Part shown: in pieces, positions 9,407-19,580 of the stretch | Numbering within the stretch: the stretch's first letter is position 1 | How the letters are laid out: the number at the start of each line of letters is the position of its first letter | NCBI RefSeq assembly: GCF_002237555.1 | Contig: NZ_CP022540.1 | Span: forward strand, 620,001-684,000 | Source of the DNA: Antarctobacter heliothermus | GTDB taxonomy: Bacteria > Pseudomonadota > Alphaproteobacteria > Rhodobacterales > Rhodobacteraceae | DNA: 64,000 bases | Reading direction: 5' to 3' | The notes under the pieces: generated by a model | What the model was told of the DNA's origin: nothing | Seen by the model: only the letters and a program-made list of their open reading frames with translations | Database searches by the model: none | Made by a program: the position numbers and the translations under genes

Positions 9407-11452
9407 TCAGACGCCTGCGGCCTCGCTGGCGCGAGCACTTAGCGTCCAGCTATTCGGGCTTTCCTCGGCCAATCGTGCCATCACTGCTGCGACCCTGTCC
9501 CAGCCCAATTCGTCCGCAGCCTGCATCGGACCACCGCGCCAACGTGGAAAGGCATAACCGTGGATCTGCACCATATCGACGGCGGCATCTGTCTCGGCGA
9601 TGCCTTCCTCAACGATCCGCGCACCCTCATTGGCAAGAACCGACAGGATGCGCGCCATGATCTCTTCGCGGGCCAGGCTGCGGCGCACGATACCTTGCGC
9701 TTTGGAATAGCCGGTGATCACCGCCTCAACCTCTGCCGAAGGTCGAGGTTTGCGGTCGCCTTCGACGTAGTCATACCACCCCTTGCCGCTGCGCTGACCC
9801 AGCCGGTCCAATTCGCAGACCTGATCGGAAATCGTGACGTAGCGCTGCGCCGGATCGCGCGACCCCGCCTGCCGCTTGCGGTTGGCCCATGCAATCTGCA
9901 AACCGGTCAAATCCTGCAATTCAAACGGTCCCATGGGGAATCCGATTTCACGCGCGGCGGCATCCACCTCTTGCGGCAGCGCCCCGTCAGCCAGCATGTA
10001 TTCCGCCGCCCGACGGTATTCCGCCAGCATCCGATTGCCGATGAACCCGTCGCAGATTCCCGCCAGTACCGACACCTTGCGCAGACGCTTTCCAAAGGCA
10101 AAGCCGGTGGCCAGAACCTCTGTTGAGGTCTCGGGCAGCGGCACAATCTCCAGCAGTTTCATCACATGCGCTGGAGAGAAAAAGTGTAGGCCGACGCAGC
10201 GCGACAGGTTCGGGATTCCCTCGAAAATCTCGCGCGGGTCAATGTAAGAGGTGTTGGTGCCAAGGATCGTGTCCGACGCCACAACCTCGGCCAATTGCCG
10301 AAATACCGCGCGCTTGACCTCCAGATCCTCAAACACCGCCTCGACCGCCAGATCGACATCCGCCGCATCGGCGTAATCCGCCGTCACGATGAACCGCGCT
10401 TTTTGCTCTACCGCCTTGTCTGCGCTCAGCTTGCCGCGTGCAACCGCGCCGTCGATCAACCCGGCCACTCGGTCGGCGGCGCTGGACGCCGCCTGCGCAT
10501 CGCGTTCGACCAACACCACCTTCAGCCCGCCGCCCAGACTGGCCGTGGCAATCCCCGCGCCCATCAACCCACCGCCGACAACCGCGATTTTCTGCAGGTC
10601 ACGCGGCGCGGCCCCCTCTGCCGCCTTGGGCCGCGCGACCTCACGCTCGGCAAAAAAGGCATGGCGCAAGGCACGGCTTTCGGCGCTTTGGCGCAGGTCC
10701 AGATGCAAAGCACGCTCTTTTGGCTGCCCCTCTGCAAATGGCAGATATGCCCACTGAAGCGCGTCGATGTTCAATAGCCCGGACGCCTGCCCGCGCGCGC
10801 GTTTGGCTACGGCGGCGCGTTTGGCCTCCAGCACCTCAGCGGCAATTGGCGTGGCGTCCCGCTGTGATACCGCAACAGGTCGCGGGGGCAGATCCGCCAC
10901 AAACCCACGCGCCGCCATTGCCAGATCGCCGTCGGTGACCAGATCCAGACCGCCCAGCGCCTGCACCGCTTCCGCATCCAGCATCGCGCCAGAGGCCGCC
11001 ATATCAATCGCCGCTTCCATTCCGATCAGACGCGGCGCGCGCTGTGTGCCACCGGCGCCGGGGATCAGACCCACGTTGACCTCTGGCAGACCAAACCGCG
11101 TGTCTTTTGCTGCGATCCGCCAAGCACAGCCCATGGCGATCTCAAATCCGCCGCCCAGCACGTTGCCCTGCATCACCGCCACAAACGGCGTTTCGCTGTC
11201 CTCGATCATCTGCACCACGTCCGGCAGATGTGGCTCTACCGGGGGCGCATCGAATTCGGACATATCCCCGCCAGCTACAAAGGTGCGCCCAGCGCAGGTC
11301 AGGATCGCAACCCGCGCCCCCTGCACCTTAATCACTGCACGCGCCAATCCGGCGCGCACAGCGGTACTGGTGGCGTTGACCGGCGGATTGTCGATGGTGA
11401 CCCAGGCCAGATCGCCTTCGCGGGTCACAGAAACGGGGCTATCGGTGGTCAT
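9407..11452 (-). CDS. Bifunctional enoyl-CoA hydratase / 3-hydroxyacyl-CoA dehydrogenase (FadB/FadJ type)
   Basis: 681 residues. The N-terminal crotonase domain (about 1-190) has the oxyanion/CoA segments GGDMSEFD and GNVLGGGFEIAMGC. The NAD-binding domain starts at VVGGGLMGAGIA (about 298). The dehydrogenase catalytic His lies in LHFFSPAHVMKLLE (about 420), followed by two C-terminal 3HCDH helical domains. It hydrates trans-2-enoyl-CoA and oxidises the product in beta-oxidation. No thiolase or acyl-CoA dehydrogenase is adjacent. The start is supported by AGGAGAGGAG just upstream. FadB versus FadJ role cannot be decided. Confidence 0.9.
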   Translation of the reverse strand: MTTDSPVSVTREGDLAWVTIDNPPVNATSTAVRAGLARAVIKVQGARVAILTCAGRTFVAGGDMSEFDAPPVEPHLPDVVQMIEDSETPFVAVMQGNVLGGGFEIAMGCAWRIAAKDTRFGLPEVNVGLIPGAGGTQRAPRLIGMEAAIDMAASGAMLDAEAVQALGGLDLVTDGDLAMAARGFVADLPPRPVAVSQRDATPIAAEVLEAKRAAVAKRARGQASGLLNIDALQWAYLPFAEGQPKERALHLDLRQSAESRALRHAFFAEREVARPKAAEGAAPRDLQKIAVVGGGLMGAGIATASLGGGLKVVLVERDAQAASSAADRVAGLIDGAVARGKLSADKAVEQKARFIVTADYADAADVDLAVEAVFEDLEVKRAVFRQLAEVVASDTILGTNTSYIDPREIFEGIPNLSRCVGLHFFSPAHVMKLLEIVPLPETSTEVLATGFAFGKRLRKVSVLAGICDGFIGNRMLAEYRRAAEYMLADGALPQEVDAAAREIGFPMGPFELQDLTGLQIAWANRKRQAGSRDPAQRYVTISDQVCELDRLGQRSGKGWYDYVEGDRKPRPSAEVEAVITGYSKAQGIVRRSLAREEIMARILSVLANEGARIVEEGIAETDAAVDMVQIHGYAFPRWRGGPMQAADELGWDRVAAVMARLAEESPNSWTLSARASEAAGV

Positions 11453-11530
11453 GATGCGGACTCCTCTCCTCGCCCCTCCTCGGGCGCTTTGAAACGCAGA
11501 TAACCCAAACGACCGGTCGGCTAAAGGATT

Positions 11531-14500
11531 TCAACCGACATAGTCTACGATTGCCGCATCGATCCTTGCGCGGGTTTTGTCGACGGCCTCTGCCTTGACC
11601 GGGCCAAAGCCGCGTATTTCCATGACCATCCCGGCAATCCGCGCCGCCTCATCCCGGTTATCTGCGGTCAAGCCCGCCACAAGACGGTCCAGCAAGGCGC
11701 GATATTCGGTGATCAAGGCACGTTCCATCCGGCGTTCTTCGGTCCAGCCAAAGACATCCAGCGCGGTGCCGCGCAGCCGCTTCATCCGCGCCAACTGGCG
11801 GAACGCCACCTGTACCCAAGGGCCGAACACCCGCTTCAAAGGCCGCCCGCGCGCATCGGTGCCTTTGGACAGCATCGGCGGCGCAAGATGGTGTTTGACC
11901 GTGAACTCCCCCTCAAACCGATCCTTCAACCCCTCAATGAACCCGGTCTGGGTGTGCAGCCTCGCGACCTCATATTCATCCTTGTAAGACATCAGCTTGA
12001 ACAAGCCCTTGGCCGCCGCCTCCGTCAATGCACCGGGTGCGCCCGCCACCTGCGTCTCGGCGGCAATCACAGGCGTCAGCGCATCCCGGTAGGTCTGCGC
12101 CCAGGCACTGCTTTGGTAATCCACCAGAAACGCCGCCCGCCGGTCGATCATCTGCTCCAGCGTCTGAACCGGCTGCGCCTGCGTGCCTGCGATTTTCTCA
12201 ACCGCCTGCGGGTCATTGACGGCAACCCGGCCCCAGTGAAACGCCTGCTTGTTCACATCCGGTTTGACGCCGTTCAGCTCTATCGCGCGCATCAGCGCTG
12301 CCTCTGACAACGGCACCAACCCCGCCTGCCACGCAGCGCCCAGCATCAACACATTGGCAAAGACTGTGTCGCCCAACAGCGCCTCTGATAGCGCATTGGC
12401 GTCCAACCCATACAGCGCTGATCCGTCCACAGCGGCCCCGATCCGCGCCAGCCTCTCACCGGCTTTCAGGTCGGCATCGCGGTTGCGTGTGAAATCTCCC
12501 GTCGGCATCAGCGCCGTGTTCACCACGCCACGGGTGTGGCCTGCACGGTACGTCATTGATGCCTTGGGCGAGGAACTGACAACCAGATCACAGCCGATCA
12601 GCGCATCCGCGGACGACGGTTCAATCCGCGCTTGATTGACCTTTTGCGGGGTCGCCGACATGCGCAGATAGCTAAGAACTGGGCCAAATTTCTGCGCAAA
12701 GCCCATAAAGTCCAGCACGCTGGCGCCTTTGCCCTCAAGATTGGCCGCCATGGCAATCAATTGGCCCACGGTCACGACCCCCGTGCCGCCTACCCCGGTC
12801 ACCAAAATGTCCCAAGGCGCATCCAGCGTGGGCATCACTGGCGCGGGCAAACCGGCCTGCAACTCTGCCAATTGAGACGCAGACACACCGCGCCCCTTCT
12901 TCAGCGTGCCACCCTCAACGGTGACAAAGCTGGGGCAGAACCCGTTCACACAGGTAAAGTCCTTGTTGCAGGAGTTCAGATTGATCTGCCGTTTGCGGCC
13001 AAACTCCGTCTCCAGCGGTTCGACACTCAGGCAGTTCGATTCCACCCCGCAATCGCCGCAACCCTCGCAGACCAACGGGTTGATGACGGCGAATTTCTTG
13101 GGGTCTTCCATCTTGCCGCGCTTGCGCAGGCGACGCTTTTCCGTGGCGCAAGTCTGCTGATAGATCAGCACTGTTGTTCCAGGGATTTCACGCAATTCGC
13201 GCTGAACGCGGTCCATCTCGCGCCGGTGTTCAATCGCCACACCCGAGGGCAGATCCGCCGCGCGGAATTGCTCGGGCTGGTCTGAAACGACAACCACGCG
13301 CTTGGCTCCCTCGGCCAGCACCGAATGGGCAATCGCCTCGACCGAAATCGGCCCGTCCACCGTCTGCCCTCCGGTCATGGCAACCGCGTCGTTGAACAGG
13401 ATCTTGTAGGTGATGTTGGTGCCGGCAGCGATGGCCTGCCGGATCGCCAGCGACCCCGAATGGTAATACGTCCCCTCACCAAGATTCTGAAAGATATGCT
13501 TATTTCCGTTGAACTTGGATCGTGCGACCCAGTTCACGCCCTCCCCGCCCATCTGGATCAGCGAGGTGGTGTTGCGGTCCATCCAGCTGGCCATAAAGTG
13601 ACAGCCAATGCCCGCGAGGGCACCACTGCCCTCGGGAACCTTGGTCGAGCTATTGTGCGGACACCCCGAGCAGAAATACGGAGTCCGCGCCGCCCCCGGC
13701 ACCTCAATCAGGTTCGGAGGCGGCACGATCCCCTTGGCACGTTCCGTGAGTGATGTGCCAAGGTTCAAGTCCAGTCGTGCGGCGATGATCCGCGCCAGCA
13801 TCACCGCGCCCAGCTCATGCGTCCATGGGATCAGCCGCGCGCCATGTTCATCGCGCTTGCCAACCATGCGATCCGGCTTTTGACCGGGGAAGTCGTAGAA
13901 ATATTCCTTCAGCTGGCTTTCGATGATGCCGCGCTTTTCCTCGATCACCAGCAGTTCCTGCTTGCCGGCAGCAAAAGCCAGCGCGCCCACATCTTCCAGC
14001 GGCCAGACCATGCCGACCTTGTAGATGTCGATACCCAGTTCCCGCGCAGCGGCCTCATCCAGCCCCAACAGGCGCAGCGCCTCCAGCGTATCCAGGTGCG
14101 CCTTGCCGGTGGTCACAATGCCGAACCGGGCGTCATGACCCCATTCCGCCCGGTCGATCGGGTTGGCGCGGGCAAAGGCCAGAACGGCGTTCTTTTTTGC
14201 CTCCATCCGCTCTTCGATCTGCGGCCCGGGCAGGTCGGGCCAACGGTAATGCAACCCCGTCTTCGGCGGCGTGAAATCCGGCGTCACAAACGTCCGATCC
14301 TTGGGCAATTCAAACGACATGCCGGACTCAACCGTCTCGGAAATCGCCTTGAACCCGACCCACATGCCGGAAAACCGCGACAACGCATAACCCCATTCCC
14401 CAAACGGCAGAAACTCCGCCACATTGGCCGGGTTCAGCGTCGGCATAAAAAAGTTCATGAAGGCCACGTCAGACTGATGCGGCATCGACGACGACACACA

Positions 14501-14962
14501 GCCGTGATCGTCCCCCGCCACCACCAGCACACCGCCCGTGGGCGACGAACCATAGGCATTGCCGTGCTTAAGCGCATCCGCCGCCCGGTCCACCCCCGGC
14601 CCCTTGCCGTACCACAAGCCGAAGACGCCCTCACAGGTTTTGTCCGGGTCAGTTTCCACCTGCTGGGTGCCGATCATCTGGGTGGCGCCGAACTCCTCAT
14701 TGACCGCGGCCAGAAAGGTGATCCCGGCCCCCTCGACCACGGCACGATTGCGCCCAACTTCCAGGTCGATGCCGCCCACCGGCGATCCCCGATAGCCAGA
14801 AACATATCCCCGCGTGTCCAGTCCACGCGCCCGGTCGCGCCGCGCCTGATCCAGCGCGATGCGCACGATCGCCTGTGTCCCGGTCATGAAGACGCGTCCC
14901 TGCACACGGGTATAGCGATCTTCCAATGTGTAATCGGTCAGTATCGGGGTCAGATCAGTCAT
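11531..14962 (-). CDS. Indolepyruvate ferredoxin oxidoreductase, fused alpha-beta (IorA-IorB)
   Basis: 1143 residues, the size of fused two-subunit indolepyruvate oxidoreductases. In order: an N-terminal pyrimidine-binding region, a TPP-binding part (GIGCHFMASWMDRNT), a 4Fe-4S segment with clustered cysteines (VCEGCGDCGVESNC, then SCNKDFTCVNGFCP), then the gamma-type domain (VTGVGGTGVVTVGQ) and a C-terminal extension. It decarboxylates aryl pyruvates from aromatic amino acids to aryl-acyl-CoA with a low-potential electron acceptor. It diverges from an Lrp-type regulator 113 nt away, a common arrangement for amino-acid catabolism. Confidence 0.93.
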   Translation of the reverse strand: MTDLTPILTDYTLEDRYTRVQGRVFMTGTQAIVRIALDQARRDRARGLDTRGYVSGYRGSPVGGIDLEVGRNRAVVEGAGITFLAAVNEEFGATQMIGTQQVETDPDKTCEGVFGLWYGKGPGVDRAADALKHGNAYGSSPTGGVLVVAGDDHGCVSSSMPHQSDVAFMNFFMPTLNPANVAEFLPFGEWGYALSRFSGMWVGFKAISETVESGMSFELPKDRTFVTPDFTPPKTGLHYRWPDLPGPQIEERMEAKKNAVLAFARANPIDRAEWGHDARFGIVTTGKAHLDTLEALRLLGLDEAAARELGIDIYKVGMVWPLEDVGALAFAAGKQELLVIEEKRGIIESQLKEYFYDFPGQKPDRMVGKRDEHGARLIPWTHELGAVMLARIIAARLDLNLGTSLTERAKGIVPPPNLIEVPGAARTPYFCSGCPHNSSTKVPEGSGALAGIGCHFMASWMDRNTTSLIQMGGEGVNWVARSKFNGNKHIFQNLGEGTYYHSGSLAIRQAIAAGTNITYKILFNDAVAMTGGQTVDGPISVEAIAHSVLAEGAKRVVVVSDQPEQFRAADLPSGVAIEHRREMDRVQRELREIPGTTVLIYQQTCATEKRRLRKRGKMEDPKKFAVINPLVCEGCGDCGVESNCLSVEPLETEFGRKRQINLNSCNKDFTCVNGFCPSFVTVEGGTLKKGRGVSASQLAELQAGLPAPVMPTLDAPWDILVTGVGGTGVVTVGQLIAMAANLEGKGASVLDFMGFAQKFGPVLSYLRMSATPQKVNQARIEPSSADALIGCDLVVSSSPKASMTYRAGHTRGVVNTALMPTGDFTRNRDADLKAGERLARIGAAVDGSALYGLDANALSEALLGDTVFANVLMLGAAWQAGLVPLSEAALMRAIELNGVKPDVNKQAFHWGRVAVNDPQAVEKIAGTQAQPVQTLEQMIDRRAAFLVDYQSSAWAQTYRDALTPVIAAETQVAGAPGALTEAAAKGLFKLMSYKDEYEVARLHTQTGFIEGLKDRFEGEFTVKHHLAPPMLSKGTDARGRPLKRVFGPWVQVAFRQLARMKRLRGTALDVFGWTEERRMERALITEYRALLDRLVAGLTADNRDEAARIAGMVMEIRGFGPVKAEAVDKTRARIDAAIVDYVG

Positions 14963-15075
14963 GGCGCACTCCCTGAATTAGATGCAGGAGTTTTACTCAT
15001 TTTCCTGAGACGCGCTTTTCATTCTTGCACGCCGCATACATATCCCGCACCATTTCATTCACTTGCCTGTGAAAG

Positions 15076-15552
15076 ATGACTGACTTGGTTCAAATCTCTG
15101 ACCTAGACCGCCGAATCCTTGCCGTATTGCAAAAAGATGCCTCCGGCAGCATGCAGGATCTCGCCGACGCGGTGAACAGCTCGTCAGCCACCTGCTGGCG
15201 CCGCCTCAGGAACCTTGAGGAAAACGGCGTCATCGGCCCGCCGGTGCGCCACGTAACCCCCAGCGCGGTCGGCCTTGGCATGGATGCCTTTGTTCAGGTC
15301 CGCATGAAATCACAGGATTCGCGCGCCCGGGCCGAATTTCAGCGCGCAACAGAAACAGTCCCCGCCATCACCGAGGTCTATTCGATCTCCGGTGAATGGG
15401 ACTATTTGCTTCACCTCGTGGTCCGAGATATCGCCGATCTGGAATCGATCCTGATGCGCCACGTCCTGGAACACTCCAATGTCGCGGGCACCGCGACCAT
15501 GTTTGTCCTGCGCCGGATCAAACAAGGCACAGAGCTTCCCCTCCCCCCGTGA
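15076..15552 (+). CDS. Lrp/AsnC family transcriptional regulator
   Basis: 158 residues. The N-terminal winged helix-turn-helix (LDRRILAVLQKDASGSMQDLADAV...SATCWRRLRNLEENGVI) is followed by an AsnC ligand-binding domain (GLGMDAFVQVRM...VYSISGEWDYLLHLVVRDI). Such proteins form octamers that sense amino acids. It is divergent from the indolepyruvate oxidoreductase gene and is probably its local regulator. The gap holds short inverted arms CAGGA/TCCTG at 14985-14989 and 15003-15007, a weak operator candidate. Confidence 0.92.
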   Translation: MTDLVQISDLDRRILAVLQKDASGSMQDLADAVNSSSATCWRRLRNLEENGVIGPPVRHVTPSAVGLGMDAFVQVRMKSQDSRARAEFQRATETVPAITEVYSISGEWDYLLHLVVRDIADLESILMRHVLEHSNVAGTATMFVLRRIKQGTELPLPP

Positions 15553-15728
15553 CTTCGGCCTCTTCTGTCCGAAAATATCCCGGGGGAGGAGCTGCAGGCG
15601 ACGGGGGCAGCGCCCCATCCCCGCGCCCAAGGCCATAGGCCGCCGGGCAAGTCACCCTGTGCGCGCATCGCGCGCTCCGCATGGCGCTGACCCCCAGGTG
15701 TCACGCTCTTCTGCCGCCACGTTGCGCT

Positions 15729-18359
15729 TCACCGCCAGAAAACTGTCCGGCATGCCATAGACAGGATCGTTTCCCTCTGGGAAGGCCCCTGCGCCCGCGC
15801 CCCACGGGCCGCTTTCAACAGTTCCGGGACCACCAGCAGCGGCAAGGTCAGCAGCGCCAGAAGACCCATCTGCGCCATCGACAGCGGCACGGTGTGCAAC
15901 AGGCTTTGCAGCGGCGGCCAGTAGATCGCAGCCATCTGCACCCCGATCATGGCGGCAAAGGCAATCAGCAGAGGGCGGTTGGAAAAGAACCCGATCCGAA
16001 ACAGCGGCAGTCGGAACGACCGAAAGGCAAAGACGCTGACCTTTTCGAACAGCACCATACCAGTAAAGACCATGGTGCGCGCAAGATCCACGCCTTCGTG
16101 CAAATGGCTATAGAACAGCCACAGGCTAACGCTTCCGGTATACAGGCCAAAACAGATGATCATCATCAGGCCCGTCGCATCAAGGATCGGGTGGTCCTTG
16201 GGCACCGGCGGCTGGGCCATCACGTCGGGCGCTGCCTTTTCCATGCCCAGCGCCACCGCCGTCACCCCGTCGGTGACAAGGTTCATCCACAAAATCTGCG
16301 TCGCAAGAAAGATCAGCGGCCCGCCGAGGAAGAGATTAATGACAATAGCCACCACCTCCCCCGCATTCGACGAAAGCAGATAGCGCACGAACCGCTGGAT
16401 ATTGGCGAACTGGCGGCGGCCTTCCTCGACCGCACCGACGATGGTGGCAAAGTTGTCGTCCAGCAGCACCAGATCGCTGGCATCCTTGGCCACATCAGTG
16501 CCGCGCTGGCCCATGGCGATGCCGATGTCCGCCTGCCGCAGCGCAGGCGCGTCGTTCACCCCGTCACCGGTCATGGCAACCAGATTGCCGCGCCTTTGCA
16601 GCGCGTCGACAAGGCGCATCTTGTGGGCGGGCGTGGTACGGGCGAAATGCGTGTTGCCGTCCAGCTTTATCTCAAGATCCTCGTCGGACAGGGTGTCCAG
16701 ATCTGCGCCCGTCAGCACCGTATCGACCTCCAGCCCGATCTCGCGCGCAATGGCCCCAGCCGTCGGGGCCGCGTCCCCGGTGATCATCATCACGCGAATG
16801 CCAGCGCTGCGGCACAGGCCCACCGCCTGACGCACCTCTGGCCGTGGCGGGTCAATCATCCCAACGAAGCCCAGAAAAATCAGCCCGGCCTCCTCTGCCT
16901 GCGGGTCAGTGACCGCACGTTTCGCGAACCCCAACAGGCGACGTCCGTTCGATGCCATGTCCGCCGCCACCTGCTCAATCTCGGCGCGGACGTCCGACGA
17001 CAGCGCACGCGGCACGCCATCCGCTCCCTGCACCCGGTCGCAGACATCCAGCACCGTTTCCGGCGCGCCTTTGACCATCTGCACAAGGCCCTCATCGCGC
17101 TGCATGACCACGCTCATCCGTTTACGGTCTGCGTCAAAGGGGATTTCGGCCACCCGGTCCGCTGTATCGGGCAGGGGCGCCCCCCCCTTGAACGCCAGCG
17201 TGACCAGCGCGCCCTCTGTCGGGTCGCCGACCATGCGCCACATGTCATCGACCCGCGACAGTTCGGCGTGGTTGCACGACAGGCCCACGTCGATCAGCTC
17301 TGCCAGCCGCGCATCGTCTGCCGCGCGCACTCGTTTTCCATGGGTCGCAATATGTCCGGCGGGATCATAGCCTGTGCCCGACACCTCATAGTCCTGCGAT
17401 GGCGTCCAGACCCGCGTCACCGTCATGGCGTTCTCTGTCAGCGTGCCAGTCTTGTCGGTACAGATCACCGTGGCCGCGCCCAAGGTCTCGACCGCCTGCA
17501 ACCTGCGCACCAGAGAACGACGCTGCAGCATCGCCGAGGCCCCCAGCGCCAGTGTGATCGTCACCACTGCAGGCAGACCTTCGGGTACCATGGCCACGGC
17601 CAGTGCGATCGAGGTCAGGAACATTTCCTGCCACGGACGACCCACCATCAGGCCCGCCGCCAGCACCATCCCAGCAAGACCAATTGCGATCACGCCCAGC
17701 AGCCGCGCCAGACGGCCAAGCTGTTCTTGCAGGTGGGTTTCGCCCTCGTCGATGGATGCGGTCAGCTCGGCAATATTGCCGAACTCGGTGTTTGACCCGG
17801 TCGCCTGCACCACCCCTTCGGCGCGGCCCGCCACCACGTTTGATCCCATGAACAGGCGTGTGGTCCCGTCGCCCAGCGCCTTGTCGACCGGCACCGACTC
17901 TCCGGTAAGGATGCTTTCATCGACTTTCAGCCGCATACCCGTTGTCAGGGTCATGTCGGCGGGCACCTTGTCGCCCCCTTCCAGAATCACCAGATCGCCC
18001 GGCACGATCTGACGGGTGTCGATCATCGCCTGCGCGCCATCGCGGACAACCCGCGCCTCGCTCGCCAGCATGCTCCGAAGCGCGGACAGCGCCGTCTCTG
18101 TCCGCCACTCCTGAACAAAGCCCAGAATGCCATTCAGCACCACGACCAGCATGATGGCGATCGCATCGACCGTCTCGCCCAACACGGCGGCAATGGCGGC
18201 TGCGGCGATCAGCATCAGGATCAGCAGGCTGGTGAATTGGCGAAAAAGGATGGTCCAGCGCGAGGTCGGTTTCTGTTCGGCCAACTGGTTGGGGCCGACC
18301 TCTTGCAGGCGGCGCGCCGCCTCTTGGGTGGTCAGTCCATAGCGCGTGTCGCCCGTCAT
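15729..18359 (-). CDS. Cation-transporting P-type ATPase, Ca2+-ATPase (P2) type
   Basis: 876 residues from the ATG at 18359, preferred over a GTG six codons upstream because AGGAG lies 8 nt ahead. Features in order: cation-ATPase N-terminal domain (LTTQEAARRLQEVGPN), actuator TGES, membrane helix 4 PEGLPAVVT, phosphorylation Asp in DKTGTL, TGDGVNDAPAL hinge, helix 6 NLVTDGVTAVALG. These match SERCA/PMR1-like P2A pumps that expel Ca2+ or Mn2+. The terminal helices are present, so it looks intact. Substrate is inferred, not shown. Confidence 0.9.
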   Translation of the reverse strand: MTGDTRYGLTTQEAARRLQEVGPNQLAEQKPTSRWTILFRQFTSLLILMLIAAAAIAAVLGETVDAIAIMLVVVLNGILGFVQEWRTETALSALRSMLASEARVVRDGAQAMIDTRQIVPGDLVILEGGDKVPADMTLTTGMRLKVDESILTGESVPVDKALGDGTTRLFMGSNVVAGRAEGVVQATGSNTEFGNIAELTASIDEGETHLQEQLGRLARLLGVIAIGLAGMVLAAGLMVGRPWQEMFLTSIALAVAMVPEGLPAVVTITLALGASAMLQRRSLVRRLQAVETLGAATVICTDKTGTLTENAMTVTRVWTPSQDYEVSGTGYDPAGHIATHGKRVRAADDARLAELIDVGLSCNHAELSRVDDMWRMVGDPTEGALVTLAFKGGAPLPDTADRVAEIPFDADRKRMSVVMQRDEGLVQMVKGAPETVLDVCDRVQGADGVPRALSSDVRAEIEQVAADMASNGRRLLGFAKRAVTDPQAEEAGLIFLGFVGMIDPPRPEVRQAVGLCRSAGIRVMMITGDAAPTAGAIAREIGLEVDTVLTGADLDTLSDEDLEIKLDGNTHFARTTPAHKMRLVDALQRRGNLVAMTGDGVNDAPALRQADIGIAMGQRGTDVAKDASDLVLLDDNFATIVGAVEEGRRQFANIQRFVRYLLSSNAGEVVAIVINLFLGGPLIFLATQILWMNLVTDGVTAVALGMEKAAPDVMAQPPVPKDHPILDATGLMMIICFGLYTGSVSLWLFYSHLHEGVDLARTMVFTGMVLFEKVSVFAFRSFRLPLFRIGFFSNRPLLIAFAAMIGVQMAAIYWPPLQSLLHTVPLSMAQMGLLALLTLPLLVVPELLKAARGARAQGPSQRETILSMACRTVFWR

Positions 18360-18569
18360 GCCGTCTGCTCCTGTCACGCCTGCTCAGCCCGCCCGCGAGG
18401 GACGCTGTCCACCCGCATCCTAGACATAGCTATCGGCAACTTGTTTGACGTGCGTCAAACATCGACAAACGCATGGCAGCTATGCCTGTGCTGACCGCGC
18501 CCACGTTGGACGGCCCATGCCACCCGGGGTCGCACCCGCGTCAGGCCAAAGTCGGCCCAGAAATGAAAT

Positions 18570-18601
18570 GATCCCGAAAAACCAGCCGGTTTTTCGGGAT
18601 C
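18570..18601 (-). terminator. Perfect hairpin, likely terminator of the sugar-acid operon
   Basis: 14-bp perfect stem 18570-18583 / 18588-18601 with loop AGCC. The 3' arm on the minus strand contains five T residues, but no long T run follows. It lies 52 nt past the end of the FAH-family gene. The remaining 18360-18652 gap shows nothing else. Confidence 0.6.
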
Positions 18602-18652
18602 AACAGGATCTGATTGCCTCGGATCGGTCGCGCAGGGCCTTCCGGTGTGGGC

Positions 18653-19510
18653 CTAGTTTGCCGTTTTGACAACCTGTGTCTGAACGCCAAGTCCTTCGAT
18701 ACTCAGCCGCATGGTTTCTCCACCCTTCAGATAAACCGGCGGCTTACATCCCATTCCGACCCCCGGAGGCGTGCCGGTCGAAATGATGTCACCCGGTTGC
18801 AGGCTCATGAACTGCGAGCAGTAGGAAATCAGGTGCGGCACTTTGTAGACCATCGTCGCGGTCGAACCGTTTTGATACCGCGTGCCATCCACTTCCAGCC
18901 ACATCCCCAGCGCGTCATAGTCGCCGACCTCATCGGGAGTCACCAGCCAGGGACCCGTCGGGCCAAAAGTATCGCAGCCCTTGCCTTTGTCCCAAGTGCC
19001 TGCGCGTTCGATCTGATACTCGCGTTCAGAGACGTCGTTGATCACGCAGAACCCGGCAACGTGATCCATCGCATCCGCTTCGTCGATATAGGCACCGCCC
19101 TTGCCGATCACGACGCCAAGTTCGACCTCCCAGTCGGTCTTTTCAGAGCCGCGCGGAACGATGACATCGTCATCCGGGCCAATGATCGCCGACGTCCATT
19201 TGTTGAAAATGACCGGCTCGGGCGGAACGTCCAACCCGCTTTCGGCGGCATGATCGGCGTAGTTCAGGCCGATGCACACAAACTTTCCGGTTTGGCCGAC
19301 GCAGGGGCCAAGCCGCAGATCATCCTGCGGAGTGCCTTCGACAATCGGCAGGGCGTCCATGTTCAGTGCCTTCAGGCGGGCGATGGACTCGGGCAGCAAC
19401 GCCTCTCCGGCAATATCCCGGACATGCTCGGACAGGTCGCGCACGCGGCCTGACGCATCAAGGCAACCGGGTTTTTCCTGCCCTTTGGGGCCGTGACGCA
19501 GTAATTTCAT
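18653..19510 (-). CDS. FAH-family hydrolase, likely 2,4-diketo-3-deoxy-sugar-acid hydrolase
   Basis: 285 residues starting MKLLRHGPKG at 19510, with GAGG 5 nt ahead; an upstream extension to 19678 lacks family similarity. Motifs GLNYADHAAE, the metal-ligand run DWEVELGVVIGKG, and GFCVINDVSEREYQ are those of the fumarylacetoacetate hydrolase fold. Close relatives cleave 2,4-diketo-3-deoxy-L-fuconate to pyruvate and L-lactate. It is the last gene of a six-gene operon with a UxaA-family dehydratase and an SDR, which fits that final step. The older label ureidoglycolate lyase is less likely here. Confidence 0.8.
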   Translation of the reverse strand: MKLLRHGPKGQEKPGCLDASGRVRDLSEHVRDIAGEALLPESIARLKALNMDALPIVEGTPQDDLRLGPCVGQTGKFVCIGLNYADHAAESGLDVPPEPVIFNKWTSAIIGPDDDVIVPRGSEKTDWEVELGVVIGKGGAYIDEADAMDHVAGFCVINDVSEREYQIERAGTWDKGKGCDTFGPTGPWLVTPDEVGDYDALGMWLEVDGTRYQNGSTATMVYKVPHLISYCSQFMSLQPGDIISTGTPPGVGMGCKPPVYLKGGETMRLSIEGLGVQTQVVKTAN

Positions 19511-19580
19511 GTGAACCTCGGATATCAGAGAAATAGTTGTGTCGCAGCCCACGCGAAGATGGGCTGCGACGGCAGTGCGA

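Noticed and set aside
13817..15079. 420-codon open frame on the plus strand
   Set aside because: Antisense to the indolepyruvate oxidoreductase gene; no recognisable domain.
15681..17795. 704-codon open frame on the plus strand
   Set aside because: Antisense to the P-type ATPase, no start signal or motif.
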